Source: Setomelanomma holmii (lineage: Eukaryota; Ascomycota; Dothideomycetes; Pleosporales; Phaeosphaeriaceae). From it: 64,000 nucleotides of DNA. The stretch spans positions 62,001 through 126,000 of the forward strand of contig ML978181.1 in assembly GCA_010015745.1 (NCBI GenBank), read 5' to 3'. The translations under genes and the position numbers were made by a program. Under the pieces are notes generated by a model. It was not told the DNA's origin. It made no database searches and was given only the letters and a program-made list of their open reading frames with translations. Shown here in pieces: positions 1 to 12,693 of this stretch. Positions within the stretch are counted from its first letter, which is position 1. Each line of letters starts with the position of its first letter.

Positions 1-818
1 CTGATGGCGTGGATATCGACTGGGAATACCCAGGCGGCAATGGCGAAGACTACAAGACCAACCCAAACTCTGGCAAGGAATGGCAGATTGCCGCGTATCC
101 AAACTTACTCGCTTCAATACGTGCTGCGATTGGACCAACAAAGACAATCTCTGCGGCAGTACCAGGCTTACCACGAGACATGCTAGCCTTCACAACAGCT
201 ACCATTCCAGACATCATGGACGTTGTCGATTTCTTCAACATAATGACTTATGATCTCATGAACCGCCGCGACAACGCCACAAAACACCATACAGGTGTGG
301 CGAACTCAATCGAGGCGCTCGAAACCTACATCGATCGTGGCGTTCCTCCAGAAAAAGCGAATCTGGGTCTAGCTTTCTACGTGAGGTGGTTTATCACTGC
401 TCCAGGCGTGGACTGCAACGAAGGGCCTATCGGCTGCAAAACGGAGCTCATGGAGGGTCCGAACACAGGAGCTGACCTGGGCCAAGCTGGCGGTTTCTCG
501 TGGCACGACGAAGTACCCAGTGAGGTGCAAAAGTCGTTTGCGAAGGCAACGGCGAATGGCACATATGATGAAGAAGGTGGAGGCTACTACTATTGGGATG
601 AAGAAGAGCGTCGATTCTGGACTTGGGATACTCCGGAAGCCATTAAGCGGAAGTTCCCTCTAATCGTGGAAAAGTTGAAGTTAGGCGGCGTGTTCGCGTG
701 GGGCCTAGGTGAAGATGCGCCAAAGTTCGAGCACTTGTGCGCAGCCAATGAGGGCATCAGGTCAACAATGAGTTCAACAAACGTCGGTCGGAAGTACGAG
801 TCGAGAAGCGAGTTGTGA
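1..818 (+). CDS. GH18 chitinase, 3' part (5' end outside window)
   Basis: C-terminal 272 or so codons of a family 18 chitinase, which cleaves beta-1,4-GlcNAc bonds in chitin by substrate-assisted retaining catalysis. The window opens in the catalytic motif: DGVDIDWE is read from base 3 and ends in the proton-donor Glu (codon 24-26). A downstream MTYDLM matches the conserved Tyr/Asp of the substrate-binding strand, and FAWGLGED near the end matches the last barrel strand with its conserved Trp. The frame stays open to TGA at 816-818 without introns. The N-terminus, any signal peptide and any LysM or chitin-binding modules lie to the left and cannot be seen. The C-terminal strand resembles the killer-toxin-like subgroup C fungal chitinases, but that subgroup call is an inference from a short match. 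Confidence 0.9.
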   Translation, partial: DGVDIDWEYPGGNGEDYKTNPNSGKEWQIAAYPNLLASIRAAIGPTKTISAAVPGLPRDMLAFTTATIPDIMDVVDFFNIMTYDLMNRRDNATKHHTGVANSIEALETYIDRGVPPEKANLGLAFYVRWFITAPGVDCNEGPIGCKTELMEGPNTGADLGQAGGFSWHDEVPSEVQKSFAKATANGTYDEEGGGYYYWDEEERRFWTWDTPEAIKRKFPLIVEKLKLGGVFAWGLGEDAPKFEHLCAANEGIRSTMSSTNVGRKYESRSEL

Positions 819-1334
819 GTTGCACCTTCGGATCTCGCGCGCAATTCCGTGGATCATGAAAGCATGTCCACGTGATCTGGTACTAGGCCCGCGGAATCGG
901 ACGCGTCGCACATTTTGGGCGCGAACCGGGTAAATTCTGGAAGATCGACTGGCTCGATGCACAACGGAAGCGTGGCATTGTCACTCTCGTGCTCCAGCAC
1001 ACAGCCTCCATGTTGCGGCTCTGCGCCATGGCTGACAGTTACTGTCGGATGGACACGCGCTGATGGATCATCACATGGAGTTCTGAGATTGAGCTCGCAA
1101 GTCGTAGCAAGCTGGCTTGTCATCGGAATGAAATAATCTTAACTCCGCCAGCCAATTGTGCATGACATCGTTAGCAAGAAGCTCAGACCATCATTGACGT
1201 TATGTCAGCGCCCTGCAGCTTCCTTAGAAGGTGCACGCTTGCCTCTGCCAAATCCTTACCTTCGCCGCCTGACAGTCGCTCGCTACCCTCTGCTTCCACA
1301 GTAGAGCCCGGTACACTTTACGCCCACACGATCG
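819..1334. other. intergenic, chitinase to ABCC transporter
   Basis: Both flanking genes run left to right. The stretch therefore contains the chitinase terminator and the promoter and leader of the transporter. I see no convincing further coding segment or repeat. Confidence 0.6.
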
Positions 1335-4300
1335 ATGCAGCAGGGACAGCAGATTCCGTTTCTGCCTTCCTCTCCGGCAAACGGCGCGTACGGCTACCTC
1401 ACGGCCTCGAAGCACGATCGCCAGTCGCTATGCGGTAACAACGAGGGCTGGGGGCCGATAAGCCCTATCCGCTATGACTTCACGCCGTGCTTTCTGGACG
1501 TCTGGATTGCGACCGTTTCTGCGTTTGGAATTGTAGGAGGCGCCGGCGCATTGTGGTATCTGTATAGCAAATGTCCTCCGCAGCCCGTGAAGCGCAACTG
1601 GCATTTTTACGCGAAATTGGTACGCGACCTATGAATGAGGATATAGAATAATTGGTGAGCTCACACTGACCGTGTGCGACACATAGATTACCCTTGGAGC
1701 TTTGTTTGCAACTACCGCTGTACAAGCCGCATTGCAAATAGAATACTATAAAGACGTCTGGCTCGGCGACTTCCGCTTCTGGACGACCATTCTTACACTC
1801 GTCTCCCTCGGCGTCGTATATTATATTCAGTACATCGAGCATTGGAGGTCGCGCAACGCTAACGGAGTGGTACTGTTCTACTGGCTCTTCCTGCTCATCG
1901 CATACGCTGTCAAACTTCGATCGCTCGTTGCTCAGCAAATACACCGCGAACATGTCGCGTATTTCTCCGTTTTCTGCATTAGTGCTGGATTGGCTGCGCT
2001 GGAGTTTGGCCTGGAGTGGCTGGTGCAGAAGAGATTGAGTGACTACGACGCACGTGGCGACGATGACGAGTGTGCGTACGAGTACGCAGACGTCTTCTCT
2101 GTCTTGACTTTCGGCTGGATGACGCCCATGATGAAGCGTGGCTACAAGACATTCCTTACACAAGACGACCTCTGGAATCTGCGGAAGCGAGACTCTACCA
2201 GGCATACATCCCAAAAGTTCGAAGACTCGTGGTCATACGAGATGGAAAAGAAACATCCCTCATTGTGGCTGGCCATGTTTCGCTCGTTCGGTGGACCGTA
2301 TTTCAGAGGCGCAGCTATCAAAACAATCAGCGACGTGCTCAACTTTGCGCAGCCACAATTGTTGAGGTTGCTGATCAGCTTCGTGGATTCGTATCGTACC
2401 GGCAAGCCTCAGCCAGTCGTTCGAGGTGCTGCAATTGCGCTCGCAATGTTCGCAGTCTCAATATCGCAGACTGCGTGTCTGCACCAATACTTCCAGCGCT
2501 CCTTCGAGACAGGCATGCGCATTAAATCATCCTTGACCGCCGCAATTTACTCGAAGTCGACTCGCTTATCGAATGAAGGACGAGCATCGAAGTCCACGGG
2601 CGACATCGTTAACTATATGGCTGTAGACACACAGCGTCTGCAGGATCTTGCACAATATGGCCAGCAACTCTGGTCTGCACCATTCCAGATCGTCCTATGC
2701 ATGCTTTCACTGTATCAATTGCTAGGGTACAGTTGCTTCGCAGGTGTGGCTGCAATGTTTGTCATGATCCCAATCAATGGTGTTATTGCGCGATGGATGA
2801 AGACGCTGCAGAAAGAGCAGATGAAGAACAAAGACGCCCGCACAAAACTCATCTCGGAGATCCTGAACAACATGAAGTCTATCAAGCTCTACGCGTGGAC
2901 AACCGCCTTCGCGAGTCGCTTGAACCATATTCGAAACGACCAGGAGTTGAAGACACTCCGCAAGATTGGCGCAACCCAAGCCGTCTCAACATTTACATGG
3001 TCCACAACTCCGTTTCTTGTGTCCTGCTCGACCTTTGGTCTTTTTGTCCTTACGCAACATCGTGCGCTGAGCACCGACATCGTTTTCCCGGCTCTGGCAC
3101 TGTTCAATATGCTCACGTTCCCTCTTGCCATATTGCCGATGGTTATCACGGCTATCGTTGAGGCCAGCGTTGCTGTCGGGCGTATTACCAGCTACCTGAC
3201 CGCCGAAGAGCTGCAGGAGAATGCTGTCATTCGTGAGGACGCAGTCCAGGATGCCGGTGAGGAGTCCGTTCGGATCCGCGATGCGAGCTTCACGTGGGAT
3301 CGAAATAGCGAGACGAAAACCCTAGAGAACATCAATTTCTCAGCTCACAAAGGTGAACTTGCTTGCATAGTCGGCCGCGTGGGCTCCGGAAAGTCTTCTC
3401 TCTTGCAGGCAGTGCTCGGCGATTTGTGGAAGATAAATGGAGAGGTTGTTCTTCGCGGCAAAACAGCCTACGTCCCTCAATCTGCTTGGGTGATGAACGC
3501 TTCGGTAAGAGAAAACATTGTCTTTGGCCACCGGTGGGATCCTCAATTTTACGATAAGACTGTGCAAGCTTGCGCATTACGAGACGATTTCGCACAGTTA
3601 CCAGATGGCGATCAAACACAAGTCGGGGAACGTGGCATCTCCTTATCGGGTGGACAAAAGGCTCGGGTGACTCTTGCCCGAGCAGTCTATGCCCGTGCTG
3701 ATGTCTACCTGCTTGATGACTGTTTGTCTGCAGTCGATCAGCATGTTGGACGGCATCTGATTGACAATGTCTTTGGATCCAAGGGCCTTCTGGCTGGCAA
3801 GACCAGGATTCTGGCAACGAATTCGATTCCAGTTCTGATGGAAGCCGACATGATCATACTATTGCGTGATCGCAAGATACTCGAACGTGGCAATTACGAT
3901 CAGCTGATGGCAATGAAAGGCGAGATTGCCAATCTAATCAAGACATCACTCAATGAGGATCAGGGTGAGGCTGACAGCAGTCTCAATTCTGAGAGCGCAC
4001 TAAGCGACGAGGATTCTACCGTATATGGCGGCAGCCCAGTGGGCGAGGATGACGAGGAAGATCAAGCAGAAGCCGAGGCTGCACAAGAAGGTGCGGCTCA
4101 TCTCGCACCTCTGAAACCCGGCGGTGGAATGGCCCGCAAATTCAGCTCGAACACTCTCCGTCGTGCCAGCTCTGCAAGCTACAGAGGTCCTCGCGGCAAG
4201 CTCACAGACGAAGAAGGTGGACCGAAGAGCAAACAGTCGAAAGAATTTTCCGAGCAGGGTAAGGTGAAGTGGTCGGTCTATGGCGAATATGCAAAGACAA

Positions 4301-6467
4301 GCAATCTTGCAGCTGTGATAATATACCTGCTGTTGCTCGCGGGAGCGCAGACCGCATCTGTGGGTAAGTGAGAGACTATTGGCTCGTCATCTTGTCATCT
4401 CTGGGTCGCACACGCTGACATACTGCAGGCGCGAGTGTGTGGCTCAAACACTGGTCCGAGATCAACCAGCGGTACGGCAGCAATCCAAATGTGGGCAAGT
4501 ACATCGGCATCTACTTCGCCTTTGGTGTGGGGTCCTCTGCACTCGTGGTTGTACAAACGCTCATCCTGTGGATTTTCTGCTCGATCGAGGTACGTGTCTG
4601 CATGATTCGAGCTAACCTGTGCATGAAGACATGGAATGACTAACCCTGTTTCCAGGCTAGCCGGAAATTACACGAGCGGATGGCCTTCGCGATCTTCCGT
4701 TCCCCAATGAGCTTCTTCGAAACAACACCTGCAGGACGCATCCTCAATCGATTCTCAAGGTCAGTGCTGGCCCATGATCTCCAAGAGTGATGTCCACGGT
4801 CCGACCCACGTCTACCGATGAACATATGCAACTGAGTCTTCGGACAATAGTTCATGCTGTCATACACTCGAGCCTGCGAACTGTGCTAACTACCATGCAG
4901 CGACATTTACAAAGTGGACGAAGTACTAGCGTAAGCAAAGTTCACCATGTTTTCGAGTAGTGAATACTAACTGGCGGCTACAGTCGGACGTTCAACATGC
5001 TCTTCGTCAATTCCGCTAGAGGTATGCAGCCTTGCACGTTTCCCGTTATGTGTGACATTTGACTGACTAGAACAGCCGGGTTCACCCTTGTGGTCATCTC
5101 GGTGTCAACCCCTATTTTCGTTGTCCTTATCGTGCCGCTCGGCGCACTGTACCTGTACATTCAGCGATACTACCTGCGTACGTCACGAGAGTTGAAGCGC
5201 CTTGACAGCGTCAGCCGCAGCCCCATCTATGCGCATTTCCAGGAATCCCTGAGCGGCATGAGCACGATTCGCGCGTATCACCAGCAGAAGCGTTTCGAAC
5301 TCGAGAATGAATGGCGAGTCGATGCTAATCTTCGGGCTTATTATCCGTCAATCAGCGCGAATCGATGGCTCGCTGTGCGCCTCGAACTCATTGGCTCAGT
5401 CATCATCTTGGCTTCTGCAGGCTTTGCTATCATATCCGTGGCTAGCCACAGCGGCCTGTCGGCTGGCATGGTGGGTCTGTCGATGTCATACGCGCTCCAG
5501 ATTACTCAGAGCTTGAACTGGATTGTCAGACAGACGGTTGAGGTGGAGACGAACATCGTTGCTGTGGAGCGTGTTTTGGAGTATGCGGCTCTTCCAAGCG
5601 AGGCCCCTGAGGTCATATCGAAGAACAGGCCTCCAATCAGTTGGCCATCTCAGGGTGCTGTTGCGTTCAACAATTATAGTACCCGGTATCGGCCTGGTCT
5701 CGATCTGGTGTTGAAGAACATCAACATTTCGATCAAGCCCAACGAAAAAATTGGCGTTGTGGGTCGTACAGGTGCCGGCAAGAGCTCACTCACATTAGCT
5801 CTCTTCCGCATCATTGAGCCTGCGGAGGGCTTCGTGAGTATTGACAATCTCAACACAAACACCATCGGTCTCCTGGATCTGCGAAGACGTCTCGCCATCA
5901 TTCCACAAGACGCCGCACTCTTTGAGGGTACTGTGCGAGACAACCTAGATCCTGGTCATGTGCACGACGACACCGAGCTCTGGAGCGTATTAGGTCCGTT
6001 TGAACCACTTCGCATGTTGGAAAAATGCTGATCAATTCACAGAACACGCACGACTGAAGGAGCACGTTTCAAGCATGGATGGCAGGTTAGACGCGCGCAT
6101 CCACGAGGGCGGCTCGAACCTCAGCTCTGGTCAACGCCAGCTCATTTCTCTGGCCCGCGCGCTTCTCGCGCCGTCTAATATTCTTGTCCTCGATGAAGCC
6201 ACTGCTGCCGTAGATATTGAAACGGATGCCATGCTGCAGACTACACTGCGCAGCAGCATGTTCAAGAACAAGACTATCATCACCATCGCACATCGGATCA
6301 ACACGATCCTCGACTGCGATCGTATCATTGTGCTGGATAAAGGACGAGTGGCGGAATTCGAGAGTCCAGCGGAGTTGGTGAGACGGAAGGGCTTATTCTA
6401 CGAATTGGTCAAGGAAGCGGGACTGTTGAATTCTTTGGATCTCAAAGACCTGGGTGCGCAGTCTTAG
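1335..6467 (+). CDS. full-length ABCC (MRP/Ycf1-type) ABC transporter, 8 exons
   Basis: ATP-driven exporter of the multidrug-resistance-associated class. Fungal members load glutathione conjugates or metals into the vacuole or act at the plasma membrane. Exons by frame and splice signals: 1335-1619, 1687-4363, 4429-4589, 4656-4759, 4901-4930, 4984-5021, 5076-5993, 6043-6467, giving 1545 residues, normal for the family. Order: an N-terminal hydrophobic TMD0 (about residues 30-180), TMD1, NBD1 with Walker A GRVGSGKSS, signature LSGGQKARV and Walker B YLLDDCLSAVD, then an acidic/Ser-rich linker, TMD2, and NBD2 with GRTGAGKSSL, LSSGQRQL and ILVLDEATAAVD. NBD1 has Asp instead of the catalytic Glu after Walker B, as usual for ABCC proteins. 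Five introns crowd the TMD2 region and enclose exons of only 30 and 38 nt. Substrate cannot be read from sequence. Confidence 0.93.
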
Positions 6468-9372
6468 GCAGGTGTACAATCTTGGATCTTGTCGGTAAAA
6501 TGATGGCGGTGAAAAAAGACCAAGGATCCGGCAATCGGATGTTGCTCCGCTATTGCGTGCATGAAGGTTGAAAATAGTCGCGGGGTCGGCGGTAACGTCG
6601 GTTACACGCATGCGACTCGCAACGCAGGCGCACTCAACGAGGCTGGCCTGGCCTCGGCAGAGGATTTGACGCAGGAAAAAGCAAATTGATGGAAAAGGGT
6701 TAAACGGTGAGGCTCATGCCCATGACCCACTTTATATGTATATAGCAGACGGAAGAGAATAGGAGTTGCAAACTGGCTCTCTGCAAGCGCAATCTGTTCA
6801 TCTGCCGGTGGCATCTTGTCAACCTTTTGGCATGAGTAGCGGTCCGACACCTGCCAGCTGCTGCGCGGCATTGCTTTAGTGCCGTGGCCGGGATCCTCTG
6901 TAGTCTGGCCGGGTCGGTCCGAGAAATGCTCGAACAGTGGAAGGCAGAACGACGACCCAGCTTCGCATAAACTACGCTCCTTGATTCGAGACATGTGCCA
7001 GGACCCTGGTCAACTGCCATGGGCACAACACGATGTTTGCTACGGAATACCCTGAATCACCTGCATACTTGCTCAGCCAGGGTGGGGCGGCACAAGCGAA
7101 GCCGTTACGTGCGGGTGCATGAGGTGGCGTAGCGTTCTGAGCGTAGTCGCGCCGTGTTTCGACTGGGGGCACGACGCGGCTCCTATGCTCTACCTTGTCT
7201 GTGTAGCGATCAAGGGCAGCTCGGACGAAGCACCACACGTCAGGCATGAGATACCGCGAAGATCCATATGGCCTAGGAGCAACGGTAGCATTTTATCCAA
7301 GACACAAGTAGCCATTGCCAGTAGCCAGCGAGATATGAGAACGGCGCGGAATAGAGACGCTTTGCTGCATTGCGTCGTAAATGCACCAATCCGGGGTGCA
7401 CGCGAGCGCTCTTTCGTGTGCTGTAGCCAAGGCCATGGGTTAGCGAAGCCTCAGGCATGCCGCGCTACACAGTCTGGGCGTATATGTGTGTGTGATCGAT
7501 TACGATAATCGACCATCTGGAATCGAAATCGCCAAATCGACAAATCTCGACCAGAAACCCGGTTGGCGGTGAGATCGATAGAAGCGGGCGGAACGGTTCC
7601 TACCGCTCAGATGTGAAATTTTGTGTTTAAGATGGGGGATTTGAGCATTAGTTTGGAATTTTGCGGACGCCGCAATAGAGAGTTGCGTTATTCGCTAATG
7701 AGTGCAGTAGCGGGCGAAACAGAGCGCTAGGGGAGCGCGGGAGGGAGTTGAGGCTGGTCAAGTGCCGCTGTCGAGACGTGTTGTCGAGGTTGTTAGTGGT
7801 CGGAGAAACGCTCCAGACGCTGCTAATGGTAATGCTTGGCTATGCATGAGGCATGTCAAAAGGGGACCAGAGTGCATTGGACTGTTCGGTGAAGGTCGAG
7901 ATTACCTGGATCCCTTGTCCGTGACGAGTGGTTGCACCAGAAACTCGCGAGTGCTCACGAGGAGTGGCGGCTGGCTGGACGGAAGGGAAGTTTCTGCGTT
8001 CTGCGTACAACGTCACTCAAAGTGGACTGCGGGGCCTACTGATCAGTCCGGCGTGGGGTGGTGTGTTTTGAACTATGCAGCTTTGACGCTATTCAATTCA
8101 GAACTCATCCATGAATGTGTGGGTCGGCTGTCATGTAGTCAGTACCTTCACAACGAAGCTGCTCTAATATAATCGTCATCACTCGTCGCAAGTGACTCTA
8201 TGATCCCATGGTTGCCTCGGGACTCGACGGGATCTATCCGCGTGGTAGGTGATGCGGGAGAGTGCGCCATAACTATACCCCGACTACAAGCTAGCCACAG
8301 TGCAGTTTAGTTCGCACAAGCGATGCACGTAGCCTCTGCACGGGCATGTCATGGACTTGCTGGTCATTTTCTCGATTGTGATGTCCCGCGGCAGGAGATG
8401 GAGAGCGCCCAATTCAGCTACAACGTGGCTGTCGGGGAACGCGGAAGCTGAATAGTGGCATGTGCACCATCATAATCCCGGCTTTGCAAGACCGTTCAAG
8501 GTCAACGGCTGTCAATCTTTTGTCGTTGACGGTATGCCGCATGACAGGATGGTGCCTGTGGTTTGCTTGTAAAACGTCGGGTTCCCGGACGATGGCCGAA
8601 GTAACAATTCTGCGCTGGATGCGAGGCCATAGACTCCTAGGAGACAGATGCAACGACCAAGCGAGGATCCCTTTAAAAGTCGTGAAGCCCTGTCGATAGA
8701 GGACGAATCTATCGTTCCCAGCCCTTCCGCTCACCTGAGATCCTGCTCTCAGGTTCTCTACCCTGCCCATATCGCTGAGCCTTACGATCGGTTTTGCCGC
8801 ACCCAGGACGCCTAATCTCTGATTGTAACACCCATACTGGCGGTCAACAACTCAGGGGATCGTTAATTCCACCACTCATCGCCAATCTTGACTGTCCTGG
8901 ACACAAGTTTATCTTCAACATCCGCGGCTTCGACAGACTCCATCGCTCTCAGCTTTCATCACGTAGCAAGCCTCACTTTTGAGACCTTCAAGACGAGTGG
9001 CACCGCACTACCATCTTGCTCTTCTCCAGTGACTTGGGTCACGATCGGATCTTGCTGCTTCAGGTAAGCACCGCCAACACCAAAGCTTAAGCGAGGCGTG
9101 CGTTTCCAGTGCCCGAACCTAGTGAGACACTTCGTGTCTTCCAAGATGCGTGCACTGACGAGCCGCGGAATTAAGATACCGAACGAGATCCTGGCTGTCC
9201 CGTCGTTCAGCCGCACACCAATCTGGGACTGCCCCAGTGCTGACAAAATGCTTGACAGAATACTGCTCCGTTCCCACATCAACACCATCAATTTTCATGT
9301 CTCCAGTTGCATAAGAACAGAAATTTGAGCGACTCCAATCGCTTCTGTCATTAGTGACTAGCTGCAGCTGCT
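6468..9372. other. 2.9-kb intergenic region, no gene recognised
   Basis: Frames on both strands are short, lack conserved motifs, and do not join through splice sites into a convincing protein. It holds the end of the ABCC transcript and the promoter of the DUF2841 gene. A 110-codon minus-strand frame (8959-9291) has fairly even composition and could be a remnant, but I recognise no family. Confidence 0.5.
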
Positions 9373-11730
9373 ATGGCGAGGCCTCAGAGAATGGACGAAT
9401 CGGCGAAAAGGACGGACCGGAAAGCGACTCAGCCTCAGAACAAGCGCAGCATCGACAGACAAAGTTTCGGCAGAGATTCGTGGGTGCTCACCGGCTATGG
9501 CGATACTGCAGCGGGCAGCAAGGCAAGTTCTGAGATTTGTTTCGTGTTCAGTTGTCGTCCAACTAGGCAGCGGCCCACGCGCCTGTCAGTCGTGCCGCCT
9601 TCCTTAGCGGCCGTTGTCCCCCAAACCAGAGTTTCGGGACGCAGTCTCGTGTGCCTGTCCTCGTCGGCAATTATCATGTTCACTAACATATACCCAGCCA
9701 CAAACCAACAGCACACCCAACACTGCCATCAAGGTAGAGGAATGTGATGGCATCGCTCTACCTACACCCATCCATGCGACAGTGCCATGCAAGATAGTCG
9801 CCGCCGATGGTCGCGAAGAGTACATTTACACACCCATTGGCGGCTTCGAGCATCTATTCAAGGTCCCGCAAAGCGTCCAGGGTGTCCCCAGACCAAGCCA
9901 CGCGACGAATGTAGCTCTGCCAGCCAGTCGACCGCAGCAACTCCAGGCACCAGGTGATACGGCGTTGTTCTGCACTGTCAAATACTCGCCAAGCCTGGCA
10001 GGGGCTTCCCGACAACGTCAGGGTCCTACCCGCGGCCAGGATGACATGCAACCGCAGAATGATAGGGCACCCAAAACCAGCACTGTAGCAACAAGGCTGG
10101 CAGAACCTAAACCTGCCAAGCAACGGGCTTTGAAGAGGACTCACTCAGTAGCTCAAGGTCTGTCCCAGCCTCGAGAGGTATCGGACTCTAGCGACAATGA
10201 TGAGGACGAGGACGACATGGAAACGACTGTTGTCACCGAGAGCGCAAGACACTTCCAGATCGGAAACATCAAGGCACTCAAGTACTTCTTCCGTCACCGG
10301 ATCGATGAGCTTACCATGAAGCCTGTGCGAGGCATGGTAACGGCATGGATCAAGCAGCTGGAGCCCAGGCGTTTAGGAGGCTACGGGCCATATCACAAGA
10401 AACTCCCCGCCGAAGCGCCCGCAGACGCAACCCCACCCTGGTGGCCTGAGAGCGTACCTTACGTCGAACCCGCACATCTCGACAAAGACGGTAAGTATAG
10501 CGAGTACATCTACCTGTGGATTAGCCGCTCACATTTCTTACAGGACTCTTGACCCTGGCTGTCGAGGTCATGCTCCAGCATCGTGACACGCCAATTGATC
10601 GGATCAAACGTCGCAGCCCTTGGACCTCTAAGCTTCGCCAGATCGCGGAATATCATGTTGAGACGACTGCGCCCGAACATTTCTCGTCTTCTAAGAGCGC
10701 TGTTTTCAGCAGACTGATGAAGGATCGAGCCGTAACCAGTATCTTACCCAGCCTCTTCGAGGCTTCACAGTCATATGAGGATTTCATCTTTCAACACGAC
10801 CTATGGAAATACGAGAATGATAACGAGATCCCCAAAGGAAAGTCATTGACGTGGCAGCCTGTGCCCAGGCCGCCTAAGCAGACCAGCCAGCGCAAGCGAG
10901 TGCGCAAAATTATGGTACCAGGAGCCATCCGAGGAGAATCAGATGCTGACAGCTATGGTGATGCCTCCGAGAATGACACCGAAGTAGATGACACGATGGC
11001 AAGGATTTCAATGAGACATACACGTCGGGTAGAGCTATCGGCTCGACAGAGTGCGATGCAAGAGAGACAAAGAGCCCAGGGTACTCAAGCATCCGCGAGA
11101 GGAATGAACACGCATACTGTCGCCGCAGTCGAGGCGCCCGCGCCTGTCGCCGTTGCACCTTCGCCAATGACATCCACACCCCAAAAGTGCTTCCCATCTA
11201 CTCAGATGACGCCAACGCCTAACTCCTCCTTCGACCAGTCTCTGGATCGTCTTCATCTGCATGAAGATGCAAAGCCAGGCAATCCCGCTACACCAGACCA
11301 GCACAGCCAGCAGTCGCAGCATAAAGACTCGTGTTTCGACCAATCCATGCAGTGCTACAATGCACAGATCGAAGGCACCAACAACTCCTATCAACCTATG
11401 CAAGCGCCAGCATCTCTTTCCAATGCGGGAGCACCTCATTCGTCACAATTCAGCGAGGTCTACATTGATCCCGGCCACTTTTCAATGTTCAACGACCCTT
11501 TCCCCAATCAGATGAGTCAGTCATCAATTGAACCTCCCATTCAGGCACACGACATGAGCTATTCGTATCCAATGGGCGAGATGTTCCTGCCGACAGGCTT
11601 CATGGCACAATTGTCATCGAACACCAACCCGTCCTTCCATGGTCTACCATACGACTATCCCATGCAGGATGCGGCACAGCCTTCACACGACTGCGTACCT
11701 CGAACGTCTGCGCTCCACGAAAGACAGTGA
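9373..11730 (+). CDS. DUF2841 (YDR124W-like helical domain) protein
   Basis: Protein of unknown function, probably nuclear or cytoplasmic. Proposed exons 9373-9522, 9698-10490 and 10544-11730 give 709 residues. The family core spans about residues 235-370, beginning with the IKALKYFFRHRIDELTMKP segment and continuing across the second intron. This matches my memory of DUF2841 (Pfam PF11001), a helical bundle found across Pezizomycotina and in yeast YDR124W. An acidic patch (SDNDEDEDDMET) precedes the core. The C-terminal half is Gln/Ser/Pro-rich and probably disordered. Start choice: the frame of exon 2 has no ATG before the conserved part, so an upstream exon is needed. The ATG at 9373 reaches it in phase through an AG|GCAAGT donor, a CACTAAC branch site and a CCCAG acceptor. 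Core confidence is high; exon 1 is moderate. Confidence 0.75.
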
Positions 11731-12693
11731 AGTGCAATAGCACTCTGTAATGTCAGTCTGCTCCACCTTCTGACTATACGTCAATATTGTCTCCGCCACG
11801 TCGGCAACGGTTGCGGACCACGACAAGATATCTCGCTACGCAGCCTGCCGCCACCTTCTCGGTTTTGTACTCTCTCATATTCTTATGACGTCGCATGTTC
11901 CCTTGTCACGACTCACGACTTGCTTATCACGAATTCCTTGGCTGCTTTTGCTTTCATCACGAGTTCGATTCTGTTGTTCCGGCACCACACGCGCATCAAT
12001 ACTCGTGGGGTCTTGCTTCGGCATGCGCGCCGGAACGTGTCTTCTTGCGCTTTCTTGACTTCAAGCTTGCATTCCGGTAGTCTGTCCGTGCAATATACCC
12101 TAACGACGTCACGCGGCCCACGACTGTATTGCAGCAACACCTCGGGATGACAAGCAGCGCATTAATGGTGGGTGATGATGCGGGTTGCGGATCCCTTTTC
12201 TTTCGGTATGTTAGGCAGGCAATCTGGAATTGTATAAAATGGTGGAGAAATGCTAGGGACGGTATCGCGACACAGGCATCAGGGACAAATGGGGATGACC
12301 TCGACGGTGGACGCATGCCTAAAACAGGTGGCCATGCCACATATTGCTATCAAAAATATCTCGGTATGTTGCATGAATCAATGATTCATCACATTGTGCG
12401 TGCGCAGACTGAGCCAAACATGTGAACGACATTGTGCGTGGTGTAGAGTGGTGAAAGTGTAAGAGCGCGGCGCACAGGCGTCAACGTATGCCAAGGCGCT
12501 AGTTTGACAGCGCGTGAGGCCGAGTGAGGTGCAGCTCTTGTTCGCGACATTCATTGTCAAAAGCTTTGTTCGCACCCACAAAGCAGCCGCTGTCGACCTC
12601 AACCATCGGCACGGCCTGCCCAGTGCGACGCCCCCTAGCACTACTACTCAGTGAACATTTCGACGCACGCCTGCGCACCCACGACATCGGCGC
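11731..12693. other. intergenic, DUF2841 gene to SAC3 gene
   Basis: No supported gene. It should contain the DUF2841 3' UTR and the SAC3 promoter. The last 200 bases are C-rich with frequent CAC and CGAC words, as in many fungal leaders. Confidence 0.5.

Noticed and set aside
1480..2214. 244-codon antisense frame over the ABCC gene
   Set aside because: It is the opposite-strand shadow of a strongly supported exon.
7762..8172. 136-codon plus-strand frame
   Set aside because: No motif, no conserved look, and rich in residues expected from random GC-rich DNA.
8959..9291. 110-codon minus-strand frame
   Set aside because: Even composition, but no family, no splice partners and no neighbouring support; kept only as a possible remnant.
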